From NCBI RefSeq assembly GCF_015500095.1, contig NZ_CP062983.1:744001-808000 (forward strand): 64,000 bases of DNA, written 5' to 3'. Positions 9,601 to 17,694 of the stretch are shown here, piece by piece. The notes beneath the pieces were generated by a model. The model was not told the DNA's origin. It did no database searches and saw only the letters and a list, made by a program, of their open reading frames with translations. Positions within the stretch are counted from its first letter, which is position 1; every line of letters begins with the position of its first letter. Source of the DNA: Phototrophicus methaneseepsis (lineage in GTDB: Bacteria > Chloroflexota > Anaerolineae > Aggregatilineales > Phototrophicaceae). A program made the position numbers and the translations under genes.

Positions 9601-10344
9601 TTATTTGGTAATGATGGTCCCGACGCTGTGGTCGCCTTGCAGCGCGCGCAGCAAGTCATCATCCTGCCAGAAGTTCACCACCAGGATGGGGATGTCGTTC
9701 TCTTCGCAGAGTGTGAAGGCTGTCATATCCATCACATTCAGGCGATCTTCCAGCACCTTTTTGTAGGTAAGCTGGGTATAACGCGTTGCAGTGGGGTCTT
9801 TCTTCGGGTCTGCGTTATAGACACCATCGACCTGGGTCGCCTTGATGACGATATCCGCTTCAATCTCGGTCGCGCGCAGGGCGGCTGCGCTATCTGTTGT
9901 GAAGAAGGGATTGCCCGTACCGCCGGCGAAGATCACAACGCGGCCTTTTTCCATATGTCGGATCGCCCGCAGGCGGATGTACGGCTCAGCAACCTGATTC
10001 ATCTGGATGGCCGTCTGGACGCGTGCAGGCACATCCTGGCGTTCCAGGGCATCGCGCAGGGTTAGGCCATTCATCACTGTCCCCAACATGCCGATGTGAT
10101 CCGCAGTGGTGCGGTCCATGCCCATCTTCTCGCCATTAGCACCGCGCCAGAGGTTGCCGCCACCCATCACAACCGCAACCTGTACCCCCAGCTGATAAAC
10201 GTCTTTGACCTTGCCAGCGATGAACGCGGCCTTATCAGGATCAATGCCACAGCCGCCCTCGCCGCCGAGTGCTTCGCCGCTCAGCTTCAATAGGACGCGC
10301 CCATACGGTGATTGTGATTTGTTCGCTGCGCCGTTCGTGTCCAT
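9601..10344 (-). CDS. pyrH: UMP kinase (uridylate kinase)
   Basis: This makes UDP from UMP and ATP in pyrimidine nucleotide synthesis. The hexameric bacterial UMP kinase features are plain: [13 protein letters not shown] at the N-terminus, [11 protein letters not shown], the [20 protein letters not shown] stretch, [18 protein letters not shown], and the [13 protein letters not shown] segment. I chose the ATG at 10344 because AGGAG sits six bases upstream; a longer frame to 10386 adds a polar, unconserved leader. Although pyrH usually follows tsf in one operon, here a terminator lies between them, so it likely has its own promoter in 10345-10580. Confidence 0.97.
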   Translation of the reverse strand: MDTNGAANKSQSPYGRVLLKLSGEALGGEGGCGIDPDKAAFIAGKVKDVYQLGVQVAVVMGGGNLWRGANGEKMGMDRTTADHIGMLGTVMNGLTLRDALERQDVPARVQTAIQMNQVAEPYIRLRAIRHMEKGRVVIFAGGTGNPFFTTDSAAALRATEIEADIVIKATQVDGVYNADPKKDPTATRYTQLTYKKVLEDRLNVMDMTAFTLCEENDIPILVVNFWQDDDLLRALQGDHSVGTIITK

Positions 10345-10677
10345 CATTTGCTCCTTTGTCACCCCATTGCCATTGATTGACGTCATATGCCCTCATCTTG
10401 TCTCTTATCTACGGAACCGCACGCCACATAGCTCACGGTTACAAGCTTTATATGCCAACTGCCCTTATAGCAACCTAACAGATTATTGCTAACAGACGAA
10501 CGCCCTTACAGCGACCGGGCCAGCATATCCTCTACGACATGGCAGCATCGACACTTGCTAGTACGCTTGCTGCCTTCCCAATAAAAAGGGGATTAACCAA
10601 TAGGCTAATCCCCTTCACAACACCAATTGTGAGTGGCAAATCAGTTCGTTCAGCAGGTCGATGCGTCATCGGCTTGC
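10345..10677. other. Intergenic region between tsf and pyrH
   Basis: Apart from the tsf terminator this holds the presumed pyrH promoter. I could not pick a -35/-10 pair with confidence. No gene or RNA motif is seen, and the ribosome recycling factor gene frr that often accompanies pyrH is absent here. Confidence 0.4.
10583..10615 (-). terminator. Terminator of the rpsB-tsf unit
   Basis: Ten-base arms AAGGGGATTA and TAATCCCCTT with an 11-base loop are preceded on the plus strand by AAAAA, a T run when read leftward. It lies about 60 bases past the tsf stop. Confidence 0.88.
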
Positions 10678-11307
10678 TTATTCTTCCTCGCCAGCGTCCT
10701 CATCATCTTCGCCCAGGGCGAAGACAGAAAAGCGGCTGATCTGGACACTTTCGCCGATGGCGGCCACTGTTTCTTCCAGCAGTTGCGCGATGGTCTTGCT
10801 ATCGTCCTTCAGGAACTCCTGTTCCATCAGCACAATGTCCTTGAACCATTTATCCAGGCGGCCTTCAACGATCTTTTCTTTGATGTTCTCCGGCTTGCCT
10901 TCCAGGTCTTCAGCGCGCAGTTGGAGGTTACGTTCGTATTCCAGCTTGTCCGCCGGGACGTCTTCACGCTTCACGTAGTGCGGGCGCATGCTGCTGATGT
11001 GCAGTGCAACGTCCTTGGCAAAGCTCTGGAACTGATCTGTATTGGCGACAAAGTCCGTTTCGCAGTTCACTTCTACGATAACGGCCAGGCGCTTGTTGAA
11101 GTGCTGGTACACTTCGACGACGCCTTCGTTCATGGTGCGGCCCTTGCCAAGCTTCTTCTGAGCTTTGGCGATGCCTTTTTCGCGCAGGTACTCAGCGGCC
11201 TTCTGCAGGTCGCCGTCATTTTCTTCCAGCGCCTTCTTGCAGTCCAGCGGACCAGCACCGGTCATCTCACGTAGTTCTTTCACCATTGCTGCTGTAATTC
11301 CAGCCAT
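10678..11307 (-). CDS. tsf: Translation elongation factor Ts
   Basis: This exchanges GDP for GTP on EF-Tu. At 209 residues it is the short form found outside the proteobacteria. The N-terminal UBA-like domain ([21 protein letters not shown]) is followed by the core with [11 protein letters not shown], the TDFV motif that contacts the EF-Tu magnesium site, and a C-terminal helical region (GQ-less [19 protein letters not shown]). The tail is acidic ([10 protein letters not shown]). It follows rpsB on the same strand with 205 bp between, the conserved order in bacteria. Confidence 0.97.
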   Translation of the reverse strand: MAGITAAMVKELREMTGAGPLDCKKALEENDGDLQKAAEYLREKGIAKAQKKLGKGRTMNEGVVEVYQHFNKRLAVIVEVNCETDFVANTDQFQSFAKDVALHISSMRPHYVKREDVPADKLEYERNLQLRAEDLEGKPENIKEKIVEGRLDKWFKDIVLMEQEFLKDDSKTIAQLLEETVAAIGESVQISRFSVFALGEDDEDAGEEE

Positions 11308-11390
11308 GTGTCGCTATCCTATCCTTTTCTCAGGTGAGTTAACAAATACAGCTATGTCGACGGATGATTCCGTTTAATCGTCTTTGCTTA

Positions 11391-11488
11391 TCACTCTGGT
11401 GCAGCCGCGCCGCGCCAGAGTGAGCTGCGATGCCCCATAATTGCCTTTTGCAAGGGGGCTTCGCAAAAGACACGGCAATTGCCGTGTC
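11391..11488 (-). promoter_or_regulatory. Three stem-loops in the rpsB-tsf intergenic region
   Basis: Three inverted repeats lie in a row: TCACTCTGG / CCAGAGTGA (11391-11423), CTTTTGC / GCAAAAG (11445-11469), and a perfect 20-base palindrome with arms GACACGGCAA / TTGCCGTGTC (11469-11488). None has a T run on the leftward strand. They may be mRNA processing sites, or set the ratio of S2 to EF-Ts, or be a tsf leader. Confidence 0.55.
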
Positions 11489-11512
11489 CTCGATGTTTGT
11501 TCGTCTGCTTGC

Positions 11513-12409
11513 TTATTCTTCGTCTTCAGTGCTCGTCCGACGTCTGTTGCCACCACCGCGCTTGCCTTTTGCAGGCTGTTCTTCTTCTTCGTCATCATCA
11601 GTCATCTGCTGACGAAGTTTCTTCAAGGTGGAAGCCCCAAGCAGTTCTTCATCGCTGACATCGTCGTCGTAATCGACGATATCCTGTTCCAAACCTTCAT
11701 CTTCCTCTGTGTCGCCACCCTTGCGGATCGCACGGCCTTCGATCACAGCATCAGCGAAGGTTTTGACCAGCAAGCGGATGGAGCGCATGGCGTCATCGTT
11801 AGCTGGCACAATGTAATCAATCACATCCGGGTTGGCGTTGGTATCTACAATACCGAGCACCGGGATGTCGAGCGTGTTGGCTTCTTTAACAGCGGTGTCT
11901 TCACGCTCTGTATCTACCACGATCACCAGATCAGGCAGTTTCTTCATATCGCGCAGGCCACCCAGACGCAGCTCCAGCTTCTGGATTTTGCGCTCGCGCA
12001 GCAAGGATTCTTTCTTGGTCAGGCGGTCGAACTTGCCTGCTTCACGGTCTTTTTCCAGCTTCTTCATGGTATCCAGGCTGGCACGGACTGTGCGCCAGTT
12101 GGTCATGGTACCACCCAGCCAGCGAGTGTTGACGTAAGGCATGTTGCAGCGCTTGGCTTCTATGGCGACGATTTCCTGGGCCTGGCGCTTGGTGCCGACG
12201 AAAAGGACGGTACCGCCATCAGAAACAATATCGCGAACCATATCGTAATAGACATTGAGGTTACGCAGGGTCTGGGTGAGGTCAATGATATGAATACCAT
12301 TGCGAGCGGTGAAGATGAACTCGTCCATCTTCGGATTCCATTTGGTGGTGCGATGCCCGAAGTGTACGCCTGTTTCGAGCAAATCTCGCATTTTAACTGG
12401 TGAAGGCAT
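11513..12409 (-). CDS. rpsB: 30S ribosomal protein S2
   Basis: This binds the small subunit between head and body. Core S2 motifs are clear: MRDLLETGVHFGHRTTKWNP, FIFTARNGIHIIDL, the FVGTKRQAQEIV strand, MPYVNTRWLGGTMTNW and the PDLVIVVDTEREDTAVKEA stretch. At 298 residues it is longer than the usual 230-260. The extra C-terminal 60 residues are strongly acidic (EEDEGLEQDIVDYDDD, DDDEEEE) and end in a short basic patch and EDEE. Acidic S2 tails occur in several phyla. GGAG eight bases upstream supports the start. Confidence 0.97.
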   Translation of the reverse strand: MPSPVKMRDLLETGVHFGHRTTKWNPKMDEFIFTARNGIHIIDLTQTLRNLNVYYDMVRDIVSDGGTVLFVGTKRQAQEIVAIEAKRCNMPYVNTRWLGGTMTNWRTVRASLDTMKKLEKDREAGKFDRLTKKESLLRERKIQKLELRLGGLRDMKKLPDLVIVVDTEREDTAVKEANTLDIPVLGIVDTNANPDVIDYIVPANDDAMRSIRLLVKTFADAVIEGRAIRKGGDTEEDEGLEQDIVDYDDDVSDEELLGASTLKKLRQQMTDDDEEEEQPAKGKRGGGNRRRTSTEDEE

Positions 12410-12558
12410 GCGTTTTTCTCCCTATATGGTGTTTATGCCTCCCACACCGTTCTACCCCCGGCCAAGAACCACCTGCGTATTCGCGCTGGTAGCAACACCT
12501 GCCAGAGTCCCGATGTGTGATAGTTTGTCGATAGCGAGTCGATATGACCCGGCCAAGC

Positions 12559-12587
12559 ATGATACCAGAGCATGGGCATGGCTTCAA
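12559..12587 (-). promoter_or_regulatory. Promoter of rpsB-tsf
   Basis: Read leftward, TTGAAG (12582-12587) and TATCAT (12559-12564) are separated by 17 bp. Transcription would start near 12552, giving a leader of about 140 bases before rpsB, long enough for S2 autoregulatory structure. Confidence 0.6.
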
Positions 12588-12678
12588 TGATGAATAGCCC
12601 GTAGGAATAGCCCTTTAGAAGGCAATGTCTATGCCTTATCCTACGCGACTATAAGGAGGTGACGATCAGGAGGCGCGA

Positions 12679-12707
12679 TTTACACGCCTACCGCCATCTT
12701 GTATAAT
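12679..12707 (+). promoter_or_regulatory. Promoter of the MBL-fold hydrolase gene
   Basis: TTTACA (12679-12684), a 17-bp spacer and a perfect TATAAT (12702-12707) form a near-consensus sigma-70 promoter. Transcription would start near 12714, about 73 bases before the GTG start at 12787. It is divergent from the rpsB promoter about 90 bp away. Confidence 0.8.
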
Positions 12708-12786
12708 TGTTCTACTCATATTGACGCGGTGTGGTATGCTGCCATGCCTGTCATGTAACAACCTGCACGAGCATAAGGACAACGAC

Positions 12787-13428
12787 GTGGATATTACCTG
12801 GTACGGTCACAGCTGCTTCCGAATTACGGAGCGCGGCCAGACAACCGTTGTAACAGATCCCTATCACGCCGATATTGGCTTATCAGAGCTAAAAATCAAA
12901 GGTGACGTGGTAACGATCAGCCACGATGACCTGGGGCATAATGCCGTAGACCTCGTTAAAGGGCAGCAGTACAGCTTACGCGGCCCTGGTGAATATGAAA
13001 TTGGAGGGGTCTTCATCCGGGGTATCGCTATGCATACCGTCACCAACGACATTGTCTCACCCAATGTCGCTTATATGATCGAGTACGACAACAACCTGAC
13101 GGTGCTGCACCTGGGTGGTTTAAAACACGTGCCCGATCAATCGACAATTGAAGAATTGGGTGAGGTCACGGTGCTGCTGCTGCCTGTCGGCGGTGGGAGC
13201 GGCCTGCGCCCAACAGAGGCGGCTGATGTCATCGCCGTGATTGAGCCAAGTTATGTGGTGCCCATGCACTACGCCCAACCTGGGCTCAAATTTGACCTGG
13301 AACCGGTTGATAAGTTCCTCAAAGCCGTTGGTGTGAGCAAAGCTGTCGAAGAAGATATGCTGCGCGTCACGGCGGGGACCCTGCCAGAACAACCTCAGGT
13401 TGTCCTGCTGACGCCTGCACAAGAATGA
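12787..13428 (+). CDS. MBL-fold metal-dependent hydrolase (UPF0173-like)
   Basis: This 213-residue protein has a metallo-beta-lactamase fold in the short form seen in the UPF0173/YtkL group: MDITWYGHSCFRI, then VVTDPYH, VVTISHDDLGHN, LHLGGL and a final PMHY. The usual HxHxDH metal motif is degenerate here (SHDDLGHN), as in other members of this subgroup, so activity is uncertain. The start is the GTG at 12787 with AAGGA seven bases upstream; the longer open frame adds Cys-rich leader residues that lie close to the transcription start. A hairpin (GCTGACA/TGTCAGC, 13436-13460) separates it from the next gene without a T run. Confidence 0.8.
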   Translation: MDITWYGHSCFRITERGQTTVVTDPYHADIGLSELKIKGDVVTISHDDLGHNAVDLVKGQQYSLRGPGEYEIGGVFIRGIAMHTVTNDIVSPNVAYMIEYDNNLTVLHLGGLKHVPDQSTIEELGEVTVLLLPVGGGSGLRPTEAADVIAVIEPSYVVPMHYAQPGLKFDLEPVDKFLKAVGVSKAVEEDMLRVTAGTLPEQPQVVLLTPAQE

Positions 13429-13495
13429 TGATACCGCTGACACGAAACCAGTCTGTCAGCGTACAAGACGCAAAGAGTGGGTGGAGTAAAAAGTT

Positions 13496-13810
13496 ATGAG
13501 CGGTGTCATGCTCATCATGAATTGGGACGTTAAAGAAGGCAAAGACAGCGATTACTTCGAATTCATCGTTAGAGAATGGGCCACCCAGACGAACCGCCTG
13601 GGGCTCCGTATGATCGGCCTGTGGTTGAGCATCTACAGCCGCGATGATGAGGAACCCCGCATCCGGGCAGAGGCTCTGACAGATGATGTCGATACCATGC
13701 GCCGCATCTTACGCAGCCCGGAGTGGTCGCGGATGCAAGATCGCCTGATGGATTACGTCGAAAACTATACGCAAAAAGTGGTCTATACCGATGGCGACTG
13801 GAAGTTATAA
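13496..13810 (+). CDS. Hypothetical protein, possible dimeric alpha/beta barrel
   Basis: I do not recognise this 104-residue protein. It starts with a strand, MLIMNWDVKEGKDSDYFEFI, followed by a helix, a second strand pair (GLWLSIYSRDDEEPRIRAEAL) and a helix ending SPEWSRMQDRLMDYVENY. That order, with input like VKEGKDSDYFEF, is typical of stand-alone dimeric alpha/beta barrel (ABM/EthD/NIPSNAP-like) proteins. No catalytic residue can be named. GGAG nine bases upstream supports the start, and it is likely co-transcribed with the MBL-fold gene 67 bp upstream. Confidence 0.65.
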   Translation: MSGVMLIMNWDVKEGKDSDYFEFIVREWATQTNRLGLRMIGLWLSIYSRDDEEPRIRAEALTDDVDTMRRILRSPEWSRMQDRLMDYVENYTQKVVYTDGDWKL

Positions 13811-13944
13811 CGCAGGCGTCTTAACCTGTGGCGGCTGCGGCCCTGAAGTAAGCCATCCTGTCATTTAGGCCGCCTGTTAATCAGGACTCCTGTCGTCATT
13901 GACCGCTGCCCCGACGCGCGAAGCATCCTCAGTTTTGCTGGTCG

Positions 13945-14328
13945 TCACTCGCTGATAATCGCTTCAGCCTCAATCTCAACCAGATACTCTGACCCGATCA
14001 ACTGCGCAACAACCATGGTGTTGGCAGGGCGCACATCCGCAAAGAATTCATGATGTGCTCTGCCAACGTCTTCCCACAAACTGACATCCGTAATATAAAC
14101 GCGCGTGCGCACCACATCTTTGATGCTTGCACCAGCTTGCTGTAACGATTTTTCGATCTTCTGCAAAGCAAACTTCGCCTGTTCATAGGCATCATCCCCA
14201 CCAATGAGCGTCCCTTCGCCATCCGTGGCTGTCGTCCCGCTAACGTGAACGACATTCCCGATCCGCACAGCGCGGGAATACCCTACAAGCGGCTCCCACT
14301 TTGTGCCTGAAGAAAAATTCTGCCTCAT
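13945..14328 (-). CDS. RidA family protein (YjgF/YER057c/UK114)
   Basis: This 127-residue protein belongs to the trimeric Rid family, which hydrolyses reactive enamine/imine intermediates made by PLP enzymes. The family pattern is visible: [15 protein letters not shown], the [15 protein letters not shown] segment containing the conserved arginine that holds the carboxylate, and the C-terminal [23 protein letters not shown]. The wording RVYITD and VEIEAEA is typical of Rid subfamilies outside the canonical RidA, so 2-aminoacrylate deaminase activity is likely but not certain. GAGAGGA seven bases before the ATG at 14326-14328 supports this start over a longer frame. Confidence 0.9.
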   Translation of the reverse strand: MRQNFSSGTKWEPLVGYSRAVRIGNVVHVSGTTATDGEGTLIGGDDAYEQAKFALQKIEKSLQQAGASIKDVVRTRVYITDVSLWEDVGRAHHEFFADVRPANTMVVAQLIGSEYLVEIEAEAIISE

Positions 14329-14681
14329 AAAATCATCCTCTCTCTGAGTTGCGCATCGTACCGAAGTATTCATTTAACAAGGGCGTTATTGTAACGCGTC
14401 CCTATAGGCGCGCATATCACTCCAAGCGAATTTAAACATCTGAACAGAAACATATACGTATTGAGAATGCAATAGATCGAAATATTTACGTGTCAACACG
14501 TATTTGTAGTTCATAAAACCGGGTACACCCTGTTAAGAGCAACCTGTGATGATTAAAGCAGCATGAAAAACAAGTATATGCATTTCTGAATGCAAACCGG
14601 GTTACAAGGCTCATCAGGCGCTATCACCACAGACACATAGACTTTATCAGCTAAAAAAGACACGAGGAAACACGAGGAAAC
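14329..14681. promoter_or_regulatory. Regulatory region before the tandem secreted genes
   Basis: This 353-bp AT-rich stretch is divergent between ridA and the first secreted paralogue. It holds an inverted repeat TACGTGT-CA-ACACGTA at 14487-14502, operator-like in size, and a stem TGCATT-TCTG-AATGCA at 14579-14594. Just before the start codon the ten-base unit CACGAGGAAA is present twice in tandem (14661-14680), duplicating the ribosome-binding site. I could not define a -35/-10 pair. Confidence 0.45.
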
Positions 14682-15305
14682 ATGAAAAAACACGCCACTG
14701 TAATGGTTTTTGTTCTGTTGGCAGGCATCCTAGCATTGACCGCAGGCACCTTGTTTGTCCAGGCCCAGACAGATGGACGCATCAATGTGGTCGGGCACTT
14801 CGGCGGCGATACATTGTACTGCGATGAAACGGACGGCTGTACCCTGCTAAATGAACATGGCGAATTCCTCTGGAACGTCCCACAGGCCACCATCGAAGAA
14901 ACCTTCACGATGGCCTGTGAAGATGGCTTTTCCTATGACATCGAAGCCGGTTGGGGCACCTACGGGCCGAGTGTGCTGCACGTTAGCTGCTACGAAGGCT
15001 ACGAGCCAACTTTGACGCTGAAAGCCTTCGACGAGCACGGCAAGATCAACGAGATTCAATTCCCGCAGGATTACAGCCCAGCTATGCCGGCTGTCGCGCC
15101 AGCAACATCGACAGCGATGCCAACAGCAACATGGATGCCGACAACAACCGTCGTCCCGACGAACACACCTGCACCGACAAATACGCCTGCACCAACGAAC
15201 ACACCCGTGCCGACAAATACCCCGGTGCCAACGAACACACCGACACCGCCGCCCTCATCATGCTCTGTAGCGTCGTTCCCATTTGGTCTCGATACCCAGT
15301 GCTAG
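14682..15305 (+). CDS. Secreted four-Cys head / PTNTP stalk protein, paralogue 1
   Basis: This 207-residue protein of unknown family has three parts. Residues 1-28 form a signal peptide (KK, hydrophobic core, QAQ). Residues 31-135 are a head domain starting DGRINVVGHFGG with four cysteines (in LYCDE, DGCTLL, MACED and VSCYEG), able to make two disulfides. Then come five exact six-residue units of type VPTNTP/APTNTP, and a short tail with two cysteines (C-x12-C, the last residue). It is exported and probably displayed or released outside the cell. It heads an array of four paralogues on this strand. Two ribosome-binding repeats precede the ATG. Function is not inferable. Confidence 0.8.
   Translation: MKKHATVMVFVLLAGILALTAGTLFVQAQTDGRINVVGHFGGDTLYCDETDGCTLLNEHGEFLWNVPQATIEETFTMACEDGFSYDIEAGWGTYGPSVLHVSCYEGYEPTLTLKAFDEHGKINEIQFPQDYSPAMPAVAPATSTAMPTATWMPTTTVVPTNTPAPTNTPAPTNTPVPTNTPVPTNTPTPPPSSCSVASFPFGLDTQC
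15153..15242 (+). repeat. 18-bp tandem repeat, five copies (PTNTP stalk)
   Basis: Five 18-bp units encode VPTNTP or APTNTP in paralogue 1. Units differ by synonymous changes and by one Ala/Val codon change, so copy number could change by slippage while keeping frame. Confidence 0.85.
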
Positions 15306-15408
15306 CCAACGCAGCAAAGATAGTTAGGGCTGTTCCCTTGCAGCATCGTGGAAACAGCCCATCACAAAAACGTTATCAGTCACATAATCTATCGGAGAAC
15401 ACCATCTA

Positions 15409-15984
15409 ATGAAAAAAACATTCATTACAATTTTCTTCCTTGTAATCAGCATCATGGCCCTGAGCCTGAGCAGCCTGTTCGTCCAGGCCCAGACAGATGG
15501 TCGCATCAATGTGGTCGGGCACTTCGGCGGCGATACGTTGTACTGCGATGAAACGGACGGCTGTACCCTGCTGAATGAGCACGGTGAATTCCTCTGGAAC
15601 GTCCCACAGGCTACCATCGAAGAAACCTTCACGATGGCCTGTGAAGACGGCTTTTCCTATGACATCGAAGCTGGTTGGGGCACCTATGGGCCGAGCGTGC
15701 TGCACGTTAGCTGCTATGAAGGCTACGAGCCGACCCTGACGCTGAAAGCCTTCGACGAGCACGGCAAGATCAACGAGATTCAGTTCCCGCAGGATTACAG
15801 CCCAGCTATGCCGGCTGTCGCACCAGCAACATCGACTGCGGTACCAACAACAACGGTCGTCCCGACGAACACACCTGCACCAACCAATACGCCTGCACCA
15901 ACGAACACACCCGTGCCGACGAATACGCCAACACCGCCACCTTCAACATGCCCGACTAGCCTAACCATGATATGCATCCCATAA
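15409..15984 (+). CDS. Secreted four-Cys head / PTNTP stalk protein, paralogue 2
   Basis: This is 191 residues with the same plan as its upstream neighbour: a signal peptide (residues 1-27) of different sequence, a head domain identical in amino-acid sequence to paralogue 1 over 122 residues (from LFVQAQTDG to PATSTA), four PTNTP units instead of five, and a different end carrying C-x7-C. At the DNA level the head differs at about 18 positions, all silent. It is preceded by GGAG eleven bases before the ATG. The 103-bp gap to the upstream paralogue has no obvious terminator, so they are likely co-transcribed. Confidence 0.8.
   Translation: MKKTFITIFFLVISIMALSLSSLFVQAQTDGRINVVGHFGGDTLYCDETDGCTLLNEHGEFLWNVPQATIEETFTMACEDGFSYDIEAGWGTYGPSVLHVSCYEGYEPTLTLKAFDEHGKINEIQFPQDYSPAMPAVAPATSTAVPTTTVVPTNTPAPTNTPAPTNTPVPTNTPTPPPSTCPTSLTMICIP
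15859..15930 (+). repeat. 18-bp tandem repeat, four copies (PTNTP stalk)
   Basis: Four 18-bp units encode VPTNTP/APTNTP in paralogue 2, one fewer than in paralogue 1. Confidence 0.85.
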
Positions 15985-16112
15985 CGAACTGAGGCAAAGC
16001 AATATTTCGTTTGATCACATCCATACGTTGATCACGAAAACAAACTGTCAATGAAGCCCAACATCGGCAAAACTTATCAACATAATCGAGTCAACCTATA
16101 GGAGAATAAGAC

Positions 16113-16622
16113 ATGAAAACACGTGTTACCCTCATCTTTGCTCTACTGGCAACCATGATCGCAATGACGAGTTTATTTGTCCAAGCTCAAGACGATGGCC
16201 GTATTAACATGGTGGGTCACTTCGGCGGGGATAACCTGTACTGTGATGCCACAGATGGCTGTACTCTGCTGAATGATCATGGCGAATTCCTGTGGAACGT
16301 GCCTCAGGCCACCATTGATGAAACGTTCGCGATGGCCTGTGAAGATGGCTTTTCCTATGACATCGAAGCCGGTTGGGGCACCTATGGGCCGAGCGTGCTG
16401 CATATTAGCTGCTACGAAGGCTATGAACCCACCCTGACCCTGAAAGCTTTCGACGAGCACGGCAAAATCAACGAGATTCAGTTCCCGCAGAACTACGTTC
16501 CAGTTATGCCGATGCAGGCACATTCAACAGCCGTGCCCACTATGTCACCCACATCAACACCGATACCGACCTGCTACGCATCCGTCTCTGCTTTATCCAT
16601 TTGCCCCGCAAACAAAGACTAG
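16113..16622 (+). CDS. Secreted four-Cys head protein, short stalk, paralogue 3
   Basis: This 169-residue third member of the array has a signal peptide (about residues 1-25) and then the head domain with the same four cysteines and a few substitutions relative to paralogues 1 and 2 (for example DDGRINMVGHFGGDN and IDETFAMACEDG). The stalk is nearly absent, reduced to a short PTMSPTSTPIPT, and it ends with a C-x9-C tail and PANKD. AGGAG at 16100-16104 gives a good ribosome-binding site. A strong terminator follows, so the first three genes probably form one transcript. Confidence 0.8.
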   Translation: MKTRVTLIFALLATMIAMTSLFVQAQDDGRINMVGHFGGDNLYCDATDGCTLLNDHGEFLWNVPQATIDETFAMACEDGFSYDIEAGWGTYGPSVLHISCYEGYEPTLTLKAFDEHGKINEIQFPQNYVPVMPMQAHSTAVPTMSPTSTPIPTCYASVSALSICPANKD

Positions 16623-16628
16623 TAAGTT

Positions 16629-16680
16629 ACGCTTCAAGGCCAGTTCTAAAGAACTGGCCTTTTTGCATTTCTTGAAGCGT
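16629..16680 (+). terminator. Nested-stem terminator after the third paralogue
   Basis: An inner perfect stem GGCCAGTTC-TAAA-GAACTGGCC is followed by five T. An outer pair, ACGCTTCAAG (16629-16638) and CTTGAAGCGT (16671-16680), encloses it, with ten matching bases. The outer arms could form an alternative structure with the terminator loop open. Confidence 0.9.
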
Positions 16681-16784
16681 GAACCCATGAACGTTTTGCG
16701 AGCTGCCCCAGAGTAATGGCTCCACAGCCAGGTTTAAGCGCCGAGCCACTATTTATTGATACAAATCAAAAACAGGTCAAATCA

Positions 16785-17591
16785 ATGAGAAAAAACACAA
16801 TTGCTGTATTCATGATGCTCGTTCTACTGCTCGCATTTGCTGGGCGCAGCATCAACAGCCAGGCCCAGGATGATGGGCGCATCAATGTCGTTGGTCACTT
16901 TGGGGGCGATACGCTGTACTGCGACGCCACAGATGGCTGTACATTGCTCAATGAGCATGGCACTTTTTTGTGGAATGTGCCGCAGATCACCATTGGTGAA
17001 ACATTTGAACTCGCCTGTGAAACAGGCGCTGCCTATGAAATTGAAGCAGGGTTCGGCACGTATGGGCCAAGTGTGCTGGTCATTAGCTGCTACGAAGGCT
17101 ATGGTCCATCCCTGACGCTAAGAGCTTTCGACGAATATGGGAAAGTAAACGAAATCGGCTTCCCACAGGATTACAAACCGGTTTTGCCAGCTGTCGCACA
17201 ATCTGTCACAGAGACCCCCACACCGACGCCTGTTCCCACATCAACGCCGAGCCCAACACCAAGCGCAACACCGAGTCCGACACCAAGTCCGACACCAAGT
17301 CCGACACCCAGCCCGACACCCAGCCCGACGGCGACATCCACACTTTGCCCAGATGGAGAGAGCCTTCCCTGTGGTACCACACCATCCCCAACAAGTACAG
17401 AAACACCAACGCCGACAGCGACCGCCACTGAAACAGCGACTGCTACTGAAACTCCGTGCGAAGGGGATGGCGGGCGTCCATGCGATGCGACACCCAGCCC
17501 AACGCCAACAGAGACGCCGACCGAGACACCCACAGAAACACCGACCGAAGAAGCAGTAAGCTGCTTGGACTTCTCCACTTACAAGTGCTAA
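16785..17591 (+). CDS. Secreted four-Cys head protein with three-segment stalk, paralogue 4
   Basis: This is the most divergent and longest member, 268 residues from the ATG at 16785. The signal peptide ends near NSQAQ and the head keeps all four cysteines and the DDGRINVVGHFGG start (changes such as LACETGAAYEIEAGFGTYG). The tail is three stalk-plus-loop segments: TPSP repeats then CPDGESLPC, Thr/Glu-rich repeats then CEGDGGRPC, and TETP repeats then CLDFSTYKC, each a C-x7-C loop. A longer frame to 16716 lacks a signal-peptide-like start. It follows the terminator of the first three genes, so it has its own promoter in the 160-bp gap. Stalk cysteine loops may be surface-exposed binding or crosslinking sites (inference). 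Confidence 0.78.
   Translation: MRKNTIAVFMMLVLLLAFAGRSINSQAQDDGRINVVGHFGGDTLYCDATDGCTLLNEHGTFLWNVPQITIGETFELACETGAAYEIEAGFGTYGPSVLVISCYEGYGPSLTLRAFDEYGKVNEIGFPQDYKPVLPAVAQSVTETPTPTPVPTSTPSPTPSATPSPTPSPTPSPTPSPTPSPTATSTLCPDGESLPCGTTPSPTSTETPTPTATATETATATETPCEGDGGRPCDATPSPTPTETPTETPTETPTEEAVSCLDFSTYKC
17268..17327 (+). repeat. 12-bp tandem repeat, five copies (TPSP stalk)
   Basis: Five 12-bp units encoding TPSP lie in the first stalk segment of paralogue 4, in two sequence variants (ACACCRAGTCCG and ACACCCAGCCCG), as expected from local duplication. Confidence 0.85.
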
Positions 17592-17622
17592 GCAAGTCAT
17601 CAATGAAAGCGACAGCAACAAA

Positions 17623-17652
17623 AAGAGAGCATCCTGTATGAGACGCTCTCTT
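17623..17652. terminator. Weak terminator-like stem between convergent genes
   Basis: Arms AAGAGAGC and GCTCTCTT surround a 14-base loop, with an A run on the left and no clear T run on the right. It lies between paralogue 4 and the convergent YqjD-like gene and may serve both. Confidence 0.5.
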
Positions 17653-17694
17653 GCTTCTATATTTAAGCTTTGATGATTTTGCTATCTGCTAGCG

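Noticed and set aside
11441-12403. Rightward 320-codon open frame opposite rpsB
   Set aside because: A shadow of the strongly conserved S2 gene; the translated sequence has no recognisable family pattern.
15153-17341. Regular short repeats that might suggest a CRISPR array
   Set aside because: The 18-bp and 12-bp units are in frame, have no spacers and encode PTNTP or TPSP stalks.
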